A DNA stretch of 64,000 bases, taken from Salinimicrobium sp035607535. GTDB taxonomy: Bacteria; Bacteroidota; Bacteroidia; Flavobacteriales; Flavobacteriaceae. This document shows, piece by piece, positions 24,691 to 34,265 of the stretch. The stretch's first letter is position 1. Every line of letters begins with the position of its first letter. The stretch spans positions 444,483 through 508,482 of the forward strand of contig NZ_JAYDZX010000002.1 in assembly GCF_035607535.1 (NCBI RefSeq), given 5' to 3'. A model generated the notes under the pieces. It was not told the origin of the DNA and made no database searches. It saw nothing but the letters and a program-made list of their open reading frames with translations. The position numbers were made by a program, and so were the translations under genes.

Positions 24691-25536
24691 TTAACTGTTA
24701 TTTTCCTGTAATTTTTCGATCGCCCGAATTTGGTCTGCAAAGAAACCACTTTTTTCGGGATTTTTCAAAATTAAAATTTTATATGCCTGGATGGCTTTTT
24801 TATAGTTTTTCTGCTCCAGGTAAACCCTTGCTAAAGTCTCTGTCATAAGGGCTTCCGGGGCTGCTAGACTCTCCTCGGCAAGGTTAATTTTTTTTACATT
24901 TTTTGAGGGGGTGATCCGCGGATTTTTACTTATAAAATCTTCAATGAGTTCAAACTTTCGGCTCTTAGCCTCCTGTTCTTCTGAAGATAATCCTTCCCGG
25001 TTAATAGGTTTTGCCGAAGCCAGTTTTAACCATTCTGAAAATGAATGATTTTCATTGCGGTCAAAGGAAAGTGGTTTTCCCATTTCCAGCATTTCTTCTT
25101 CGGCTGAAGATCTTCTTTCTCCTTCTCTCTTTTTGAAAAGCTCTGGGTCAAAGACCTGTTCAGATTCCTGCCGCTTCATCTTTAAAGCCTCATCCAGGGA
25201 AAGGTTTTGATCTTTCCCGGATGTTGAAGTCCTGCGGATCTCCAGATCTTTTTGTTGCTGCTCCTGTTTCTTTATGGAATCCGCGATCTGGTTCTGGTTG
25301 AATTCCCTGGAGGTGATAAAGTCGAAGAGTACTCCGCGGTCTGCGGTATGAGCAGCCGTTACCTTGAGTTCTTTATTGTAATGAAGGCTATTGATGTTCT
25401 TGAGTCCCTTGAGCCTTACTGCACGGGCAGCCTGGAAGTATGGATACTGTTTTAAAACCTCGTGCAGCGCCTTTGTCTGCTCAAAGCTAATTGCAGCGGG
25501 TTGTTTTAGCACAGATATTACTTCCTCCTGTTTCAT
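24691..25536 (-). CDS. tetratricopeptide-like conserved protein
   Basis: 281 residues without signal peptide or membrane span. The N-terminus reads EEVISVLKQPAAISFEQTKALHEVLKQYPYFQAARAVRLKGL. A long charged middle follows, and the C-terminus holds a TPR-like helix pair (TETLARVYLEQKNYKKAIQA, then YKILILKNPEKSGFF). It is conserved next to lptE and secG in flavobacteria; the role is unknown. Its start overlaps the lptE stop by one base. Confidence 0.75.
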   Translation of the reverse strand: MKQEEVISVLKQPAAISFEQTKALHEVLKQYPYFQAARAVRLKGLKNINSLHYNKELKVTAAHTADRGVLFDFITSREFNQNQIADSIKKQEQQQKDLEIRRTSTSGKDQNLSLDEALKMKRQESEQVFDPELFKKREGERRSSAEEEMLEMGKPLSFDRNENHSFSEWLKLASAKPINREGLSSEEQEAKSRKFELIEDFISKNPRITPSKNVKKINLAEESLAAPEALMTETLARVYLEQKNYKKAIQAYKILILKNPEKSGFFADQIRAIEKLQENNS

Positions 25537-26042
25537 TACCAGTTCGCAAGGGTTGCGTTAAAGATATCCTGAGTGATTCGGGTGAATATTTCTTCCAGGG
25601 CAGTAGCCAATACTGCTCCCTGAAGTTGGGCGTTGGCAGGATAGTCATAATAAAAACTGAATCTCCTGTCTAAAATGTCCTTTTCGGGATCCAGTGTATT
25701 ATAGAAGCGCAGGTTTACTACAATAGTTAACCGGTTTTGCGCAGCCGTACTCTGGGCAGTTGCACTCATAGGGGATACATAATAATCCACTATTTCGCCT
25801 TCGTAGACCAGGTCGCCATTTTCATTGGTAAGGTTCAGGTTTGTCTGACTTTGAATAAGATCCTGAAGCTGAAGTGTAAAGGTACGGTCGATCCCGGGCT
25901 CTACAATTGGGGCTGCATTTTGAAAATAATTCACTTGAAAAGTTTGTGCATTCCCCACATCGGCTCCAGAAAATGAATAGATGCCACAGGAGGTAAGACT
26001 CAGGAGGAGCAAAGAAACCAGTAGCAGTTGAATTTTTTTCAT
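25536..26042 (-). CDS. lptE: LPS-assembly lipoprotein LptE
   Basis: Start set at 26042 (MKKIQLLLVSLLLLSLTSCG), since the frame open farther upstream runs into the sigma-54 regulator gene. Lipoprotein with Cys19. The following GIYSFSGADVGNAQTFQVNYFQN and the LTVVV-like core with TDPEKDILDRRFSFYYDYP match the Bacteroidota LptE family. In the outer membrane it plugs LptD for lipopolysaccharide insertion. It is 28 bases downstream of the regulator gene. Confidence 0.88.
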   Translation of the reverse strand: MKKIQLLLVSLLLLSLTSCGIYSFSGADVGNAQTFQVNYFQNAAPIVEPGIDRTFTLQLQDLIQSQTNLNLTNENGDLVYEGEIVDYYVSPMSATAQSTAAQNRLTIVVNLRFYNTLDPEKDILDRRFSFYYDYPANAQLQGAVLATALEEIFTRITQDIFNATLANW

Positions 26043-26070
26043 AAAACTAATAGGTGTCAAAAATGACATT

Positions 26071-27324
26071 TTAGAGGTCGTATTGTTTGATCTTTCTATA
26101 CAGGGTGCGCTCGCTGATACCCAGTTCATCGGCAGCGGCCTTTCTCTTTCCGTTGTGGCGTTCCAATGACTTTTTGATAAGCTCCAATTCCTTATCCTGT
26201 AAAGAAAGTGTTTCTTCTTCCTCAATTTCTTCAGCAAAATAATATTTATCCTGCTTATCGGGAGCATTTTGCTGCGGAATTTGTAGAACTTCAAGTTGCT
26301 CATCGGTGATTTCCTCGGGAATGACCTCCTCTTCGTCGTTACCGTATATTTTCTGAATGAGCCCTTCATTGTCTTCTTTTACTTTTTGATGGCTGTCATT
26401 CTCCATGAGCTCCATGGTGAGCTTCTTAAGATCATTCAGATCGCTTTTCATGTCAAAAAGCACCTTGTAAAGGATCTCGCGCTCATTACTAAAGTCACTT
26501 TCCTTTTTCTTTTCCTCGATCACTGCCGGTAGATTGCTGGAGTAACCGGGCAAATATTCTTTTAGTTTTAGAGCATCAATGCTCCTTTCCTGTTCCAGGA
26601 CAGAGATTTGTTCAGCGATATTTCGCAACTGCCTTACGTTTCCGTTCCAGCGGTATTTCTGAAGCAAGTCTACTGCGTCATCTTCCAAACGAACGGTGGG
26701 CATTTTGTACTTCTGTGCGAAGTCGGCCGCAAATTTCCGGAAGAGCAGGTGGATATCATCCTTTCTCTCGCGGAGTGGCGGCAAGTAGATCTCAACCGTA
26801 CTTAGCCTGTAGTAAAGATCTTCCCTGAATTTCTCTTTTTTAATGGCGTCTGCCATGTTGAGGTTCGTAGCTGCGACAATACGTACATTGGTTTTTTGCA
26901 CTTTTGAAGAACCAACTTTTATGAACTCTCCGTTCTCCAGGACACGTAGCAGTCTCACCTGGGTGGTCAAAGGCAATTCTCCTACTTCGTCAAGGAAAAT
27001 AGTACCGCCATCGGCCACTTCGAAATATCCGTTTCGGGTTTGGGTGGCGCCGGTAAAAGCACCTTTCTCGTGCCCGAACAATTCACTGTCAATAGTGCCT
27101 TCGGGGATAGCGCCGCAATTTACTGCAATGTATTTTCCGTGTTTACGATGGGAGAGGGCGTGAATGATCTTAGGAATGCTTTCCTTACCAACGCCGCTTT
27201 CTCCGGTCACCAGTACAGAAATATCTGTAGGAGCAACCTGCATGGCCTTTTCAACTGCCCTATTCAATTTTTGGTCATTCCCCAGAATGCCAAATCGCTG
27301 TTTTATCGCCTGAATGCTTTCCAT
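26071..27324 (-). CDS. sigma-54-type AAA+ activator without receiver domain
   Basis: 417 residues. The AAA+ domain starts almost at the N-terminus: Walker A GESGVGKE (41-48), the sigma-54 contact loop GAFTGA (88-93), and Walker B GGTIFLDEVGEL. A Glu-rich linker follows (about residues 270-375, with EEEEVIPEE-type runs). The C-terminal Fis-type helix-turn-helix is KSLERHNGKRKAAADELGIS with RTLYRKIKQYDL. No response-receiver or other sensor domain is present, so control may be by abundance or a partner. It is upstream of lptE, the TPR-like gene and secG on the same strand. Confidence 0.9.
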   Translation of the reverse strand: MESIQAIKQRFGILGNDQKLNRAVEKAMQVAPTDISVLVTGESGVGKESIPKIIHALSHRKHGKYIAVNCGAIPEGTIDSELFGHEKGAFTGATQTRNGYFEVADGGTIFLDEVGELPLTTQVRLLRVLENGEFIKVGSSKVQKTNVRIVAATNLNMADAIKKEKFREDLYYRLSTVEIYLPPLRERKDDIHLLFRKFAADFAQKYKMPTVRLEDDAVDLLQKYRWNGNVRQLRNIAEQISVLEQERSIDALKLKEYLPGYSSNLPAVIEEKKKESDFSNEREILYKVLFDMKSDLNDLKKLTMELMENDSHQKVKEDNEGLIQKIYGNDEEEVIPEEITDEQLEVLQIPQQNAPDKQDKYYFAEEIEEEETLSLQDKELELIKKSLERHNGKRKAAADELGISERTLYRKIKQYDL

Positions 27325-27359
27325 CCTTTAATTCAAGGTTCAAAATTTAAAATTCAGAA

Positions 27360-27418
27360 TTCCTTTTTCACTGCCACTGAACACTGAACACTGAACGCTG
27401 ATCACTGAACACTGATCA
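27360..27418. repeat. short word repeat (CACTGAA/CACTGAT)
   Basis: About seven near-copies of a 7-8-base word (CACTGAACACTGAACGCTGA and similar), in direct repeat, overlapping the stop codon of miaB and filling the gap to the sigma-54 regulator gene. Origin unknown, possibly slippage. A similar shuffled-word stretch (GTCTA/GACTA) occurs at 57298-57343. Confidence 0.6.
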
Positions 27419-28861
27419 CTGATTTTCGCTGTATCCAACAGCTTCTCCTATTAAAGTAGCGCTGGTGCAGTCGTTGATCTTTACCATTACAAAATCTCCA
27501 ACTTTATAATTTTCTTTAGGAAAAACTGCAACAGTATTCTGAGTTGTTCTTCCACTCCAGTGAGCATCAGATTTTTTGGACTCTTTTTCTATAAGTACTT
27601 CAACCGTTTTTCCAACGAACTGCTTTGTTCTGTAGTGGCTGTGCTGTTGTTGCAGGTTCACAATTTCGGTCAATCTTCTTTTCTTTACCTCTTCAGGTAC
27701 ATCGTCTTCCATTTTTCTGGCAGCCATTGTGCCGGGTCTTTCAGAATATGCGAACATGAATCCAAAGTCGTATTTCACATATTCCATCAGGGAAAGGGTG
27801 TCCTGGTGATCTTCCTCGGTCTCGGTAGGGAAACCGGTGATCATGTCCTGAGAAATAGCACAGTCGGGCATTAATCTTCGAATGTTGTCGATCAATTCAA
27901 AATATTCTTCCCGGGTGTGCAGGCGGTTCATTTCCTTCAGGATCCTGTTGCTTCCGCTTTGAACAGGCAGGTGAATATACTTACAGATGTTCGGGTATTT
28001 TGCCATTGCCTCGATCACATCCAAAGTCATATCCTGCGGATTCGAAGTAGAGAACCTGATTCTCATTTTTGGATGTGCTTCGGCTACCATACGAAGGAGT
28101 CCGGCGAAATTTGTTGCGGTTGCTTTTTGAATTTCAGAAGCATTTTTGAAATCCTTTTTAAGTCCGCCGCCATACCACAGGTAGCTGTCAACATTCTGCC
28201 CTAGAAGTGTGATCTCTTTAAAGCCTTTTGCTGCAAGATCATTTACTTCTTCCATAATGCTTTGTGGGTCACGGCTACGCTCCCTTCCGCGGGTAAAAGG
28301 CACCACGCAAAAAGTACACATGTTGTCACATCCACGGGTTATAGAAACAAAGGCTGAGACTCCATTGCTCTGCAAACGCACGGGAGAAATGTCGCCGTAA
28401 GTTTCCTCTTTAGAAAGAATAACGTTTACCGCGTTTCGTCCTTCTTCGACTTCATGGATAAGGTTTGGCAGATCTTTATAGGCATCGGGTCCTACCACAA
28501 GGTCCACGATCTTCTCTTCCTCAAGGAATTTAGCTTTTAGACGTTCGGCCATACAACCAAGTACGCCCACCTTCATTCCCGGATTTATCTTTTTTACCGC
28601 ATTGTACTTTTCCAGCCTTTTACGAACTGTTTGTTCTGCTTTATCTCTAATAGAGCAGGTATTAATCAGGACAAGGTCTGCTTCCTCAAGGCTTTGGGTG
28701 GTGTCAAAACCTTCTTTAGCAAGAATGGAAGCTACGATCTCACTGTCGCTAAAATTCATCTGGCAGCCGTAGCTCTCTATCATCAGCTTCTTGCCATTTC
28801 CGGCTTTAGGCTCCATTACCAGTGCATTCCCCTGCTGTTTTTCGTCAATTATCTTCTCCAT
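27416..28861 (-). CDS. miaB: tRNA-2-methylthio-N6-dimethylallyladenosine synthase
   Basis: Radical-SAM methylthiotransferase acting on i6A37 of tRNA. Start chosen at 28861 (MEKIIDEKQQGNALV), 481 residues; an upstream in-frame start is less family-like. N-terminal MTTase domain begins IESYGCQMNFSDSE with Cys33, and further cluster Cys are in INTCSIRD and GCMAERLK. The radical-SAM triad is RGCDNMCTFCVVPFTRG. The C-terminal TRAM domain is near VGKTVEVLIEKES. Complete. Confidence 0.95.
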   Translation of the reverse strand: MEKIIDEKQQGNALVMEPKAGNGKKLMIESYGCQMNFSDSEIVASILAKEGFDTTQSLEEADLVLINTCSIRDKAEQTVRKRLEKYNAVKKINPGMKVGVLGCMAERLKAKFLEEEKIVDLVVGPDAYKDLPNLIHEVEEGRNAVNVILSKEETYGDISPVRLQSNGVSAFVSITRGCDNMCTFCVVPFTRGRERSRDPQSIMEEVNDLAAKGFKEITLLGQNVDSYLWYGGGLKKDFKNASEIQKATATNFAGLLRMVAEAHPKMRIRFSTSNPQDMTLDVIEAMAKYPNICKYIHLPVQSGSNRILKEMNRLHTREEYFELIDNIRRLMPDCAISQDMITGFPTETEEDHQDTLSLMEYVKYDFGFMFAYSERPGTMAARKMEDDVPEEVKKRRLTEIVNLQQQHSHYRTKQFVGKTVEVLIEKESKKSDAHWSGRTTQNTVAVFPKENYKVGDFVMVKINDCTSATLIGEAVGYSENQ

Positions 28862-29010
28862 AACTCGAATTCTACCCTTTGGTATTTGAACGTGCAAAGA
28901 TACGTTTTTAGTTGAGATGTGACAAAGTGACAGGAATAAATAATGCTATTTTGGAGAGGTATTAAAAAAGGCATTTTTGAAAATAAAAAAGCGATATTTA
29001 AAAATTCCTA

Positions 29011-29018
29011 TACTTTTG
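29011..29018 (+). promoter_or_regulatory. -7 element (TACTTTTG) before topA
   Basis: TACTTTTG matches TAnnTTTG and lies 19 bases before the topA start codon. No TTTG is found 19 bases upstream, so only the -7 box is supported. Confidence 0.5.
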
Positions 29019-29037
29019 CAAAACAAAAAAAGATACT

Positions 29038-31581
29038 ATGGCAAAGAATTTAGTGATCGTGGAGTCCCCTGCTAAGGCAAAGACCATCGAAAAATTTCTG
29101 GGCAAAGATTTTACCGTTGCTTCGAGTTTTGGTCATATTGCCGATCTACCTACAAAAGAACTTGGGGTGGATACCGAGGGGGATTTTACTCCTAAATATA
29201 TAGTATCTAAAGATAAGCGGGAGGTAGTCAAAAAACTTAAAGGCCTGGCCAAGAATGCCGAAATGGTTTGGCTGGCCAGTGATGAGGACCGGGAGGGAGA
29301 AGCAATTGCATGGCACCTGGCCGAAGAGCTGGACCTCGATAAGGACAAGACGAAGAGGATCGTTTTTCACGAGATCACGAAATCAGCTATCCTTAAAGCT
29401 ATTGAGAATCCGCGTGGAATCAACTACAATCTGGTAAATGCACAGCAGGCGCGCCGGGTTTTGGACAGGTTGGTAGGATACGAACTCTCTCCGGTGCTAT
29501 GGAGAAAAGTAAAAGGCGGACTTTCAGCCGGACGGGTGCAGTCGGTTTCTGTGAGATTGATAGTGGAGCGGGAGCGGGAAATCCAGAATTTCAAGCCTGA
29601 AGCTTCATATAGAATAGATGCTGAATTTACTACGGAAGAAGGAAAGGTCTTTAAGGCAAAACTTCCGAAGAACTTTGATACAAAAGCTGAAGCTGAACAG
29701 TTCCTTTCAAACAACCTGGGAGCGAATTACAAAGTAGCCGACCTTTCAACAAAACCGGCAAAGAAATCTCCGGCGCCACCATTTACAACATCAACACTTC
29801 AGCAGGAAGCAGCTCGAAAATTGTATTTTTCAGTAAGTAAGACCATGACCATGGCCCAGCGTCTCTATGAGGCCGGGCATATTACTTATATGAGGACCGA
29901 TAGTGTGAACCTTTCTGATGACGCAAGAAAGGGTGCCAAAAAAGAGATTTTGGAAGCCTATGGTGAAAAGTATAGTAAGACCCGCCAATTTAAAGGTAAG
30001 AGCAAAGGGGCGCAGGAAGCTCACGAAGCTATTAGGCCTACGAATTTTGCCGCACACAGTGTGCGGGCCGATCGCGATGAACAGCGGTTGTATGAATTGA
30101 TCTGGAAAAGAGCTATCGCTTCTCAAATGAGTGAAGCGCAACTGGAAAGAACCAATGTGAAAATTGAGGCCGATAAGCACGACAAGCATTTTACGGCCAA
30201 TGGTGAGGTTCTGAAATTTGATGGATTCCTGAAAGTCTATCTCGAAGGAAGGGATGATGAAGATGAGGAAGTGCAGGAGCAGGAAGGAATGCTGCCTGCG
30301 CTGAGGGTGAATGAGAAGCTTGAGAATAATTACATAACCGCAACAGAAAGGTTTACCAGGCCACCTTATCGCTATACTGAAGCTTCTTTGGTAAAGAAGC
30401 TAGAGGAGCTGGGAATTGGCCGTCCTTCTACATACGCGCCAACAATTTCCACTATTCAGAACAGAAATTATATCGAAAAAGGATCTGTTGAGGGGACCGA
30501 AAGAAAATATGTGCAGCTTACATTGAGCGGACAGAAGATAAAAGAGAAAGAGCTTACAGAAACTGTGGGCAGTGATAAAGGAAAACTTGTTCCCACCGAC
30601 GTGGGAATGGTGGTGAACGATTTCCTGGTAAATCACTTTTCAAGTATCCTGGATTATAATTTCACTGCCAAAGTAGAGCAGGATTTCGATGATATTGCTG
30701 AAGGGAACGAGGAGTGGACCAAGATGATGAAGGATTTTTACAATGATTTTCATCCCCACGTTAAAGATGTTGCCGAAAATGCCGACAGAGAAGTAGGGGA
30801 GCGCATACTGGGAACAGATCCTGATACGGGAAAACCGGTGAGTGTGCGCTTAGGTAAATTTGGACCTATGGTACAAATGGGTTCTGTCGAAGATGAGGAA
30901 AAACCAAAATTTGCCAGCCTGTCGCCAGATCAGAGTTTGGATTCAGTCACTTTTGAAGAGGCTATGGAGCTGTTCAAGCTTCCGAAGGAACTTGGAGAAT
31001 ACAAAGGAGAAAAAGTTGAAGTGAACAACGGGCGTTTTGGTCCCTATGTTCGCTTCGGAAAGAAATTCGTTTCCCTGGAAAAAGGGGAGGATCCTATTGA
31101 AGTAACCATGGAGCGGGCGCTGGAGCTGATAAAGGAAAAGGAAAAAGCCGATGCTCCAATCTATGAATATAAAGGACTTCCGGTACAAAAAGGAGTAGGT
31201 CGTTTTGGACCTTTCCTTAAGTGGAATGACATGTTCATCAATGTCAATAAAAAGTATGACTTCGACAATCTTTCCGCAGAAGATATTGAAGAGCTCATCG
31301 AAGATAAGATCAAAAAAGAGCGGGAAAAGGTGATCCATCATTGGAAAGATGAAGGTATTAAAGTAGAGAAGGCTAGATGGGGTCGCTCCAATATTATTAA
31401 AGGAAAGACCAAGGTGGAATTGCCTAAAACTGTTGACGCAGCCAAGCTTACTCTGGAGGAGGTAAAGGATATCTTAGATAAGAAAGCTCCAAAGAAAAAA
31501 GCTGCCAAAAAAACAACCGGCACTAAAAAGACTGCTGCCAGGAAGACGACCGGAAAAAAAACTGCCCCGAAAAAGAAATAA
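29038..31581 (+). CDS. topA: DNA topoisomerase I
   Basis: Type IA topoisomerase that relaxes negative supercoils. 847 residues: Toprim (NLVIVESPAKAKTIEKFLG, SDEDREGEAIAWHL) and active-site Tyr284 in HITYMRTDSVNLS. Instead of Cys4 zinc ribbons, the C-terminus has three Toprim-C-type repeats (VRLGKFGPMVQMG, VNNGRFGPYVRFG, KGVGRFGPFLKWN) and then a Lys/Ala/Thr-rich tail of about 40 residues (APKKKAAKKTTGTKKTAARK), which probably binds DNA non-specifically. The next gene starts 3 bases downstream. Confidence 0.95.
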   Translation: MAKNLVIVESPAKAKTIEKFLGKDFTVASSFGHIADLPTKELGVDTEGDFTPKYIVSKDKREVVKKLKGLAKNAEMVWLASDEDREGEAIAWHLAEELDLDKDKTKRIVFHEITKSAILKAIENPRGINYNLVNAQQARRVLDRLVGYELSPVLWRKVKGGLSAGRVQSVSVRLIVEREREIQNFKPEASYRIDAEFTTEEGKVFKAKLPKNFDTKAEAEQFLSNNLGANYKVADLSTKPAKKSPAPPFTTSTLQQEAARKLYFSVSKTMTMAQRLYEAGHITYMRTDSVNLSDDARKGAKKEILEAYGEKYSKTRQFKGKSKGAQEAHEAIRPTNFAAHSVRADRDEQRLYELIWKRAIASQMSEAQLERTNVKIEADKHDKHFTANGEVLKFDGFLKVYLEGRDDEDEEVQEQEGMLPALRVNEKLENNYITATERFTRPPYRYTEASLVKKLEELGIGRPSTYAPTISTIQNRNYIEKGSVEGTERKYVQLTLSGQKIKEKELTETVGSDKGKLVPTDVGMVVNDFLVNHFSSILDYNFTAKVEQDFDDIAEGNEEWTKMMKDFYNDFHPHVKDVAENADREVGERILGTDPDTGKPVSVRLGKFGPMVQMGSVEDEEKPKFASLSPDQSLDSVTFEEAMELFKLPKELGEYKGEKVEVNNGRFGPYVRFGKKFVSLEKGEDPIEVTMERALELIKEKEKADAPIYEYKGLPVQKGVGRFGPFLKWNDMFINVNKKYDFDNLSAEDIEELIEDKIKKEREKVIHHWKDEGIKVEKARWGRSNIIKGKTKVELPKTVDAAKLTLEEVKDILDKKAPKKKAAKKTTGTKKTAARKTTGKKTAPKKK

Positions 31582-31584
31582 CCT

Positions 31585-32739
31585 ATGGAATTGGATTTTT
31601 TCACGCCGGTGAAGGAAGACCTTCTGGTGACTGATTCCGGCAAGCTGGGATCTTCATTGAAAATTCATCTTGAGAATAAAGCTTTTCCAGATCTGGAAGG
31701 GGTGAAAATCGCCTTTTTTGGAGTCCTTGAAGACCGGCTTAATGAGGAGAGAAATGGGGAGCCATTTGATTTTAATGGCATCCGCAGAGAATTATACAAC
31801 CTTTATCCCGGGAACTGGCACCTCCAAATGGCCGATCTTGGAGATATTCAGAGAGGAGAGACTGTTGAAGATACATTTTTCGCGGTACAGTCGGCGGTAA
31901 ATTCATGTCTTAAAAAAGGGATTATACCGGTTCTTTTGGGTGGCAGTGAAGATATAGTCTATGCTCAATACAGGGCCTATGATGGAGTGGAGCAGATGGT
32001 GAACCTGGTGAATATCGATTCCAGGTTTGACCTCGGTGATGCCGATAAGCCCATAAGTAACCGGTCTTATGTTGGTAGCATCGTGGTGACAAAGCCTTAT
32101 AATCTTTTTAATTATTCTAACCTGGGCTATCAAACTTATTTCAATTCTCAGGATGAAATTGAGTTAATGGACAGATTGTTCTTTGATGCATACAGGCTGG
32201 GAGAGGTTACAGGAGATATTACTGTAGTAGAGCCGGTGATGAGAGATGCTAATTTGGTTGGGCTCGACCTGGGGGCGGTGAGTGGAGGTGCTTTAGGCAA
32301 TTATAGAATGAGATCCCCGAATGGATTTGATGGAAGAGAGATCTGTGCTTTGGCTCGTTATGCGGGTATAAGTGATAAGGTTTCCTCATTTGGGGTCTAC
32401 GAATATTCTTCTGAATTTAACTTTCCGGCATCTAATATGCTGGTGGCTCAAATTCTTTGGTATTTTGTTGAGGGCGTAAATTTTAGGAAGAATGAAAATA
32501 CTATTTCCGCAAAAAAAGAGTTTATAAGATATCAGGTCCCAATTGAAGAGGAAGTGCTGGTATTTTATAAAAGCCCCGTTAGCGGTCGCTGGTGGATAGA
32601 AATTCCTTTTATTTCACCTTCGAATAATAAACTAAAAAGACACACGTTATTACCTTGCACGCAAGGAGATTATCTCGATGCCTGTAATCAAATCATCCCG
32701 GAGAGGTGGTATAAAACGAAAAGGAAAAACGAAATTTAA
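31585..32739 (+). CDS. arginase-fold protein with degenerate metal site
   Basis: 384 residues aligned by eye to the arginase/formimidoylglutamase family. The three metal-binding motifs are damaged. GGxHS is LLGGSEDIVYA (His to Glu). DAHxD is NIDSRFDLGD (His to Arg). SxDxDxxDP is VGLDLGAVSGG, with only one Asp left. It is therefore unlikely to be an active manganese hydrolase. It lies between topA and gldK in the same direction; I recall this neighbour upstream of gldK in other flavobacteria. That suggests a structural or regulatory role tied to gliding/type IX secretion, which is inference. Confidence 0.75.
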   Translation: MELDFFTPVKEDLLVTDSGKLGSSLKIHLENKAFPDLEGVKIAFFGVLEDRLNEERNGEPFDFNGIRRELYNLYPGNWHLQMADLGDIQRGETVEDTFFAVQSAVNSCLKKGIIPVLLGGSEDIVYAQYRAYDGVEQMVNLVNIDSRFDLGDADKPISNRSYVGSIVVTKPYNLFNYSNLGYQTYFNSQDEIELMDRLFFDAYRLGEVTGDITVVEPVMRDANLVGLDLGAVSGGALGNYRMRSPNGFDGREICALARYAGISDKVSSFGVYEYSSEFNFPASNMLVAQILWYFVEGVNFRKNENTISAKKEFIRYQVPIEEEVLVFYKSPVSGRWWIEIPFISPSNNKLKRHTLLPCTQGDYLDACNQIIPERWYKTKRKNEI

Positions 32740-32834
32740 CGATATAAACATCTGTAGCTCCGTGCATTTTGCCTAATAAAATTGTTTATTAGAAAATAAA
32801 TAAATAGGTTTACTGCCTTGAAGCTATTATGTCC

Positions 32835-32842
32835 TAACTTTG
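32835..32842 (+). promoter_or_regulatory. -7 element (TAACTTTG) before gldK
   Basis: TAACTTTG matches TAnnTTTG 9 bases before the chosen gldK start. A very short leader would result, and the upstream -33 box is weak. Confidence 0.4.
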
Positions 32843-32851
32843 AGAGATATT

Positions 32852-34207
32852 ATGAGGAAACTTTTTTCGCTTATTGCTGTAATTTCTGTTTTGGCCTCTT
32901 GTGGCCGCGGTGATCAAGGGCAATTGGTAGGTGCGCAGGGAAAAAAATGGCATCCCGAGAAGCCTTTGGGAATGACATTGATCCCGGGTGGGGCATTCAT
33001 CATGGGTAAGAGTGATGATGACATCGCCGGCCTAAACAATGCGCCTCCAAAAACGGTTACTGTACGCTCCTTTTACATGGACGAGACCGAAATAACCAAT
33101 GCGGAGTACCGTCAATTCGTGAACTGGGTAAAAGATTCAGTTACACGAATGAAGCTTGCGATCTTTGCCGAAGAAATTGGTGAAACTCCGGGGACAGGAG
33201 GAATTGGCGAGTTTGCTTTTGCCGATACCGAAGAGGCTGATATGACTCCGTATGAGAAGTACATGTACGACAACTATTACAGCCTTGGTGGATACGAAGG
33301 CAGAAAGATCAACAAGAATGTTGATGTAATTTGGGACACCCGTGATTACCCGGATGAATACTATGCAGAGGTTATGGATACCCTGTACATTCCTATTGAA
33401 GAAGCTTATAATGGGCAGCGTTCCTTTGACGTAAATCACTTGAAATTCCGTTACACCTGGATGGATGTGAGTTCTGCTGCCAGAGATGAACCCGGAAAGC
33501 GTGCCGACTATATCAGAACCGAAGAAATAAAGATCTATCCCGATACTACTGTTTGGATCAAGGATTTTAATTACAGTTACAACGAGCCAATGCACAATGA
33601 CTACTTTTGGCATGATGCATATGGCGATTATCCTGTGGTGGGAGTTTCCTGGAAACAGGCCCGTGCATTTGCACAGTGGCGAACCCTGTACCACAATGCA
33701 TACAGAAAAGAAAGAGGTAAACACAATGTGAATTCCTATCGTTTGCCTACAGAGGCAGAATGGGAATACGCAGCTCGTGGAGGACTGGAATCTGCCAGCT
33801 ATCCCTGGGGTGGACCTTACACCAAGAATGACAGAGGCTGCTTTATGGCAAACTTTAAGCCTCTGAGAGGAGATTATGCGGCCGATCAGGCTTTATATAC
33901 CGTTGAAGCAAAATCATACGAACCCAACGACTACGGCCTGTACAATATGGCAGGAAATGTTGCTGAATGGGTTTTCTCTTCCTACGATCCTGCTTCATAT
34001 GAGTATTCATCATCTATGAACCCGTCTGTTAATGATGAGGAGAACATGAAAAAAGTTGTTCGCGGTGGTTCATGGAAAGATGTTGCATACTTCCTTCAGG
34101 TAAGTTCCCGAGATTACGAATACGCAGATTCTGCCCGAAGCTATATTGGCTTTAGAACTGTGCAGGATTATTTGGGTACCGATCTTACCCTGAACCAGGC
34201 AAGATAA
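32852..34207 (+). CDS. gldK: gliding motility/T9SS lipoprotein GldK
   Basis: Start at ATG 32852 (MRKLFSLIAVISVLASCG); Cys17 is the lipidation site. 451 residues with a formylglycine-generating-enzyme-like fold: TLIPGGAFIMGKSDDD, RLPTEAEWEYAARGG, YNMAGNVAEWVFSSYDP and VVRGGSWKDVAY. GldK/PorK with GldN/PorN forms the periplasmic ring of the type IX secretion system under the outer membrane. First gene of gldKLMN. Confidence 0.95.
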   Translation: MRKLFSLIAVISVLASCGRGDQGQLVGAQGKKWHPEKPLGMTLIPGGAFIMGKSDDDIAGLNNAPPKTVTVRSFYMDETEITNAEYRQFVNWVKDSVTRMKLAIFAEEIGETPGTGGIGEFAFADTEEADMTPYEKYMYDNYYSLGGYEGRKINKNVDVIWDTRDYPDEYYAEVMDTLYIPIEEAYNGQRSFDVNHLKFRYTWMDVSSAARDEPGKRADYIRTEEIKIYPDTTVWIKDFNYSYNEPMHNDYFWHDAYGDYPVVGVSWKQARAFAQWRTLYHNAYRKERGKHNVNSYRLPTEAEWEYAARGGLESASYPWGGPYTKNDRGCFMANFKPLRGDYAADQALYTVEAKSYEPNDYGLYNMAGNVAEWVFSSYDPASYEYSSSMNPSVNDEENMKKVVRGGSWKDVAYFLQVSSRDYEYADSARSYIGFRTVQDYLGTDLTLNQAR

Positions 34208-34265
34208 AAATTCCCTATTTTCACACAATAACCTATTAAAAAAGAGAACTAAATTTTTATTTATT

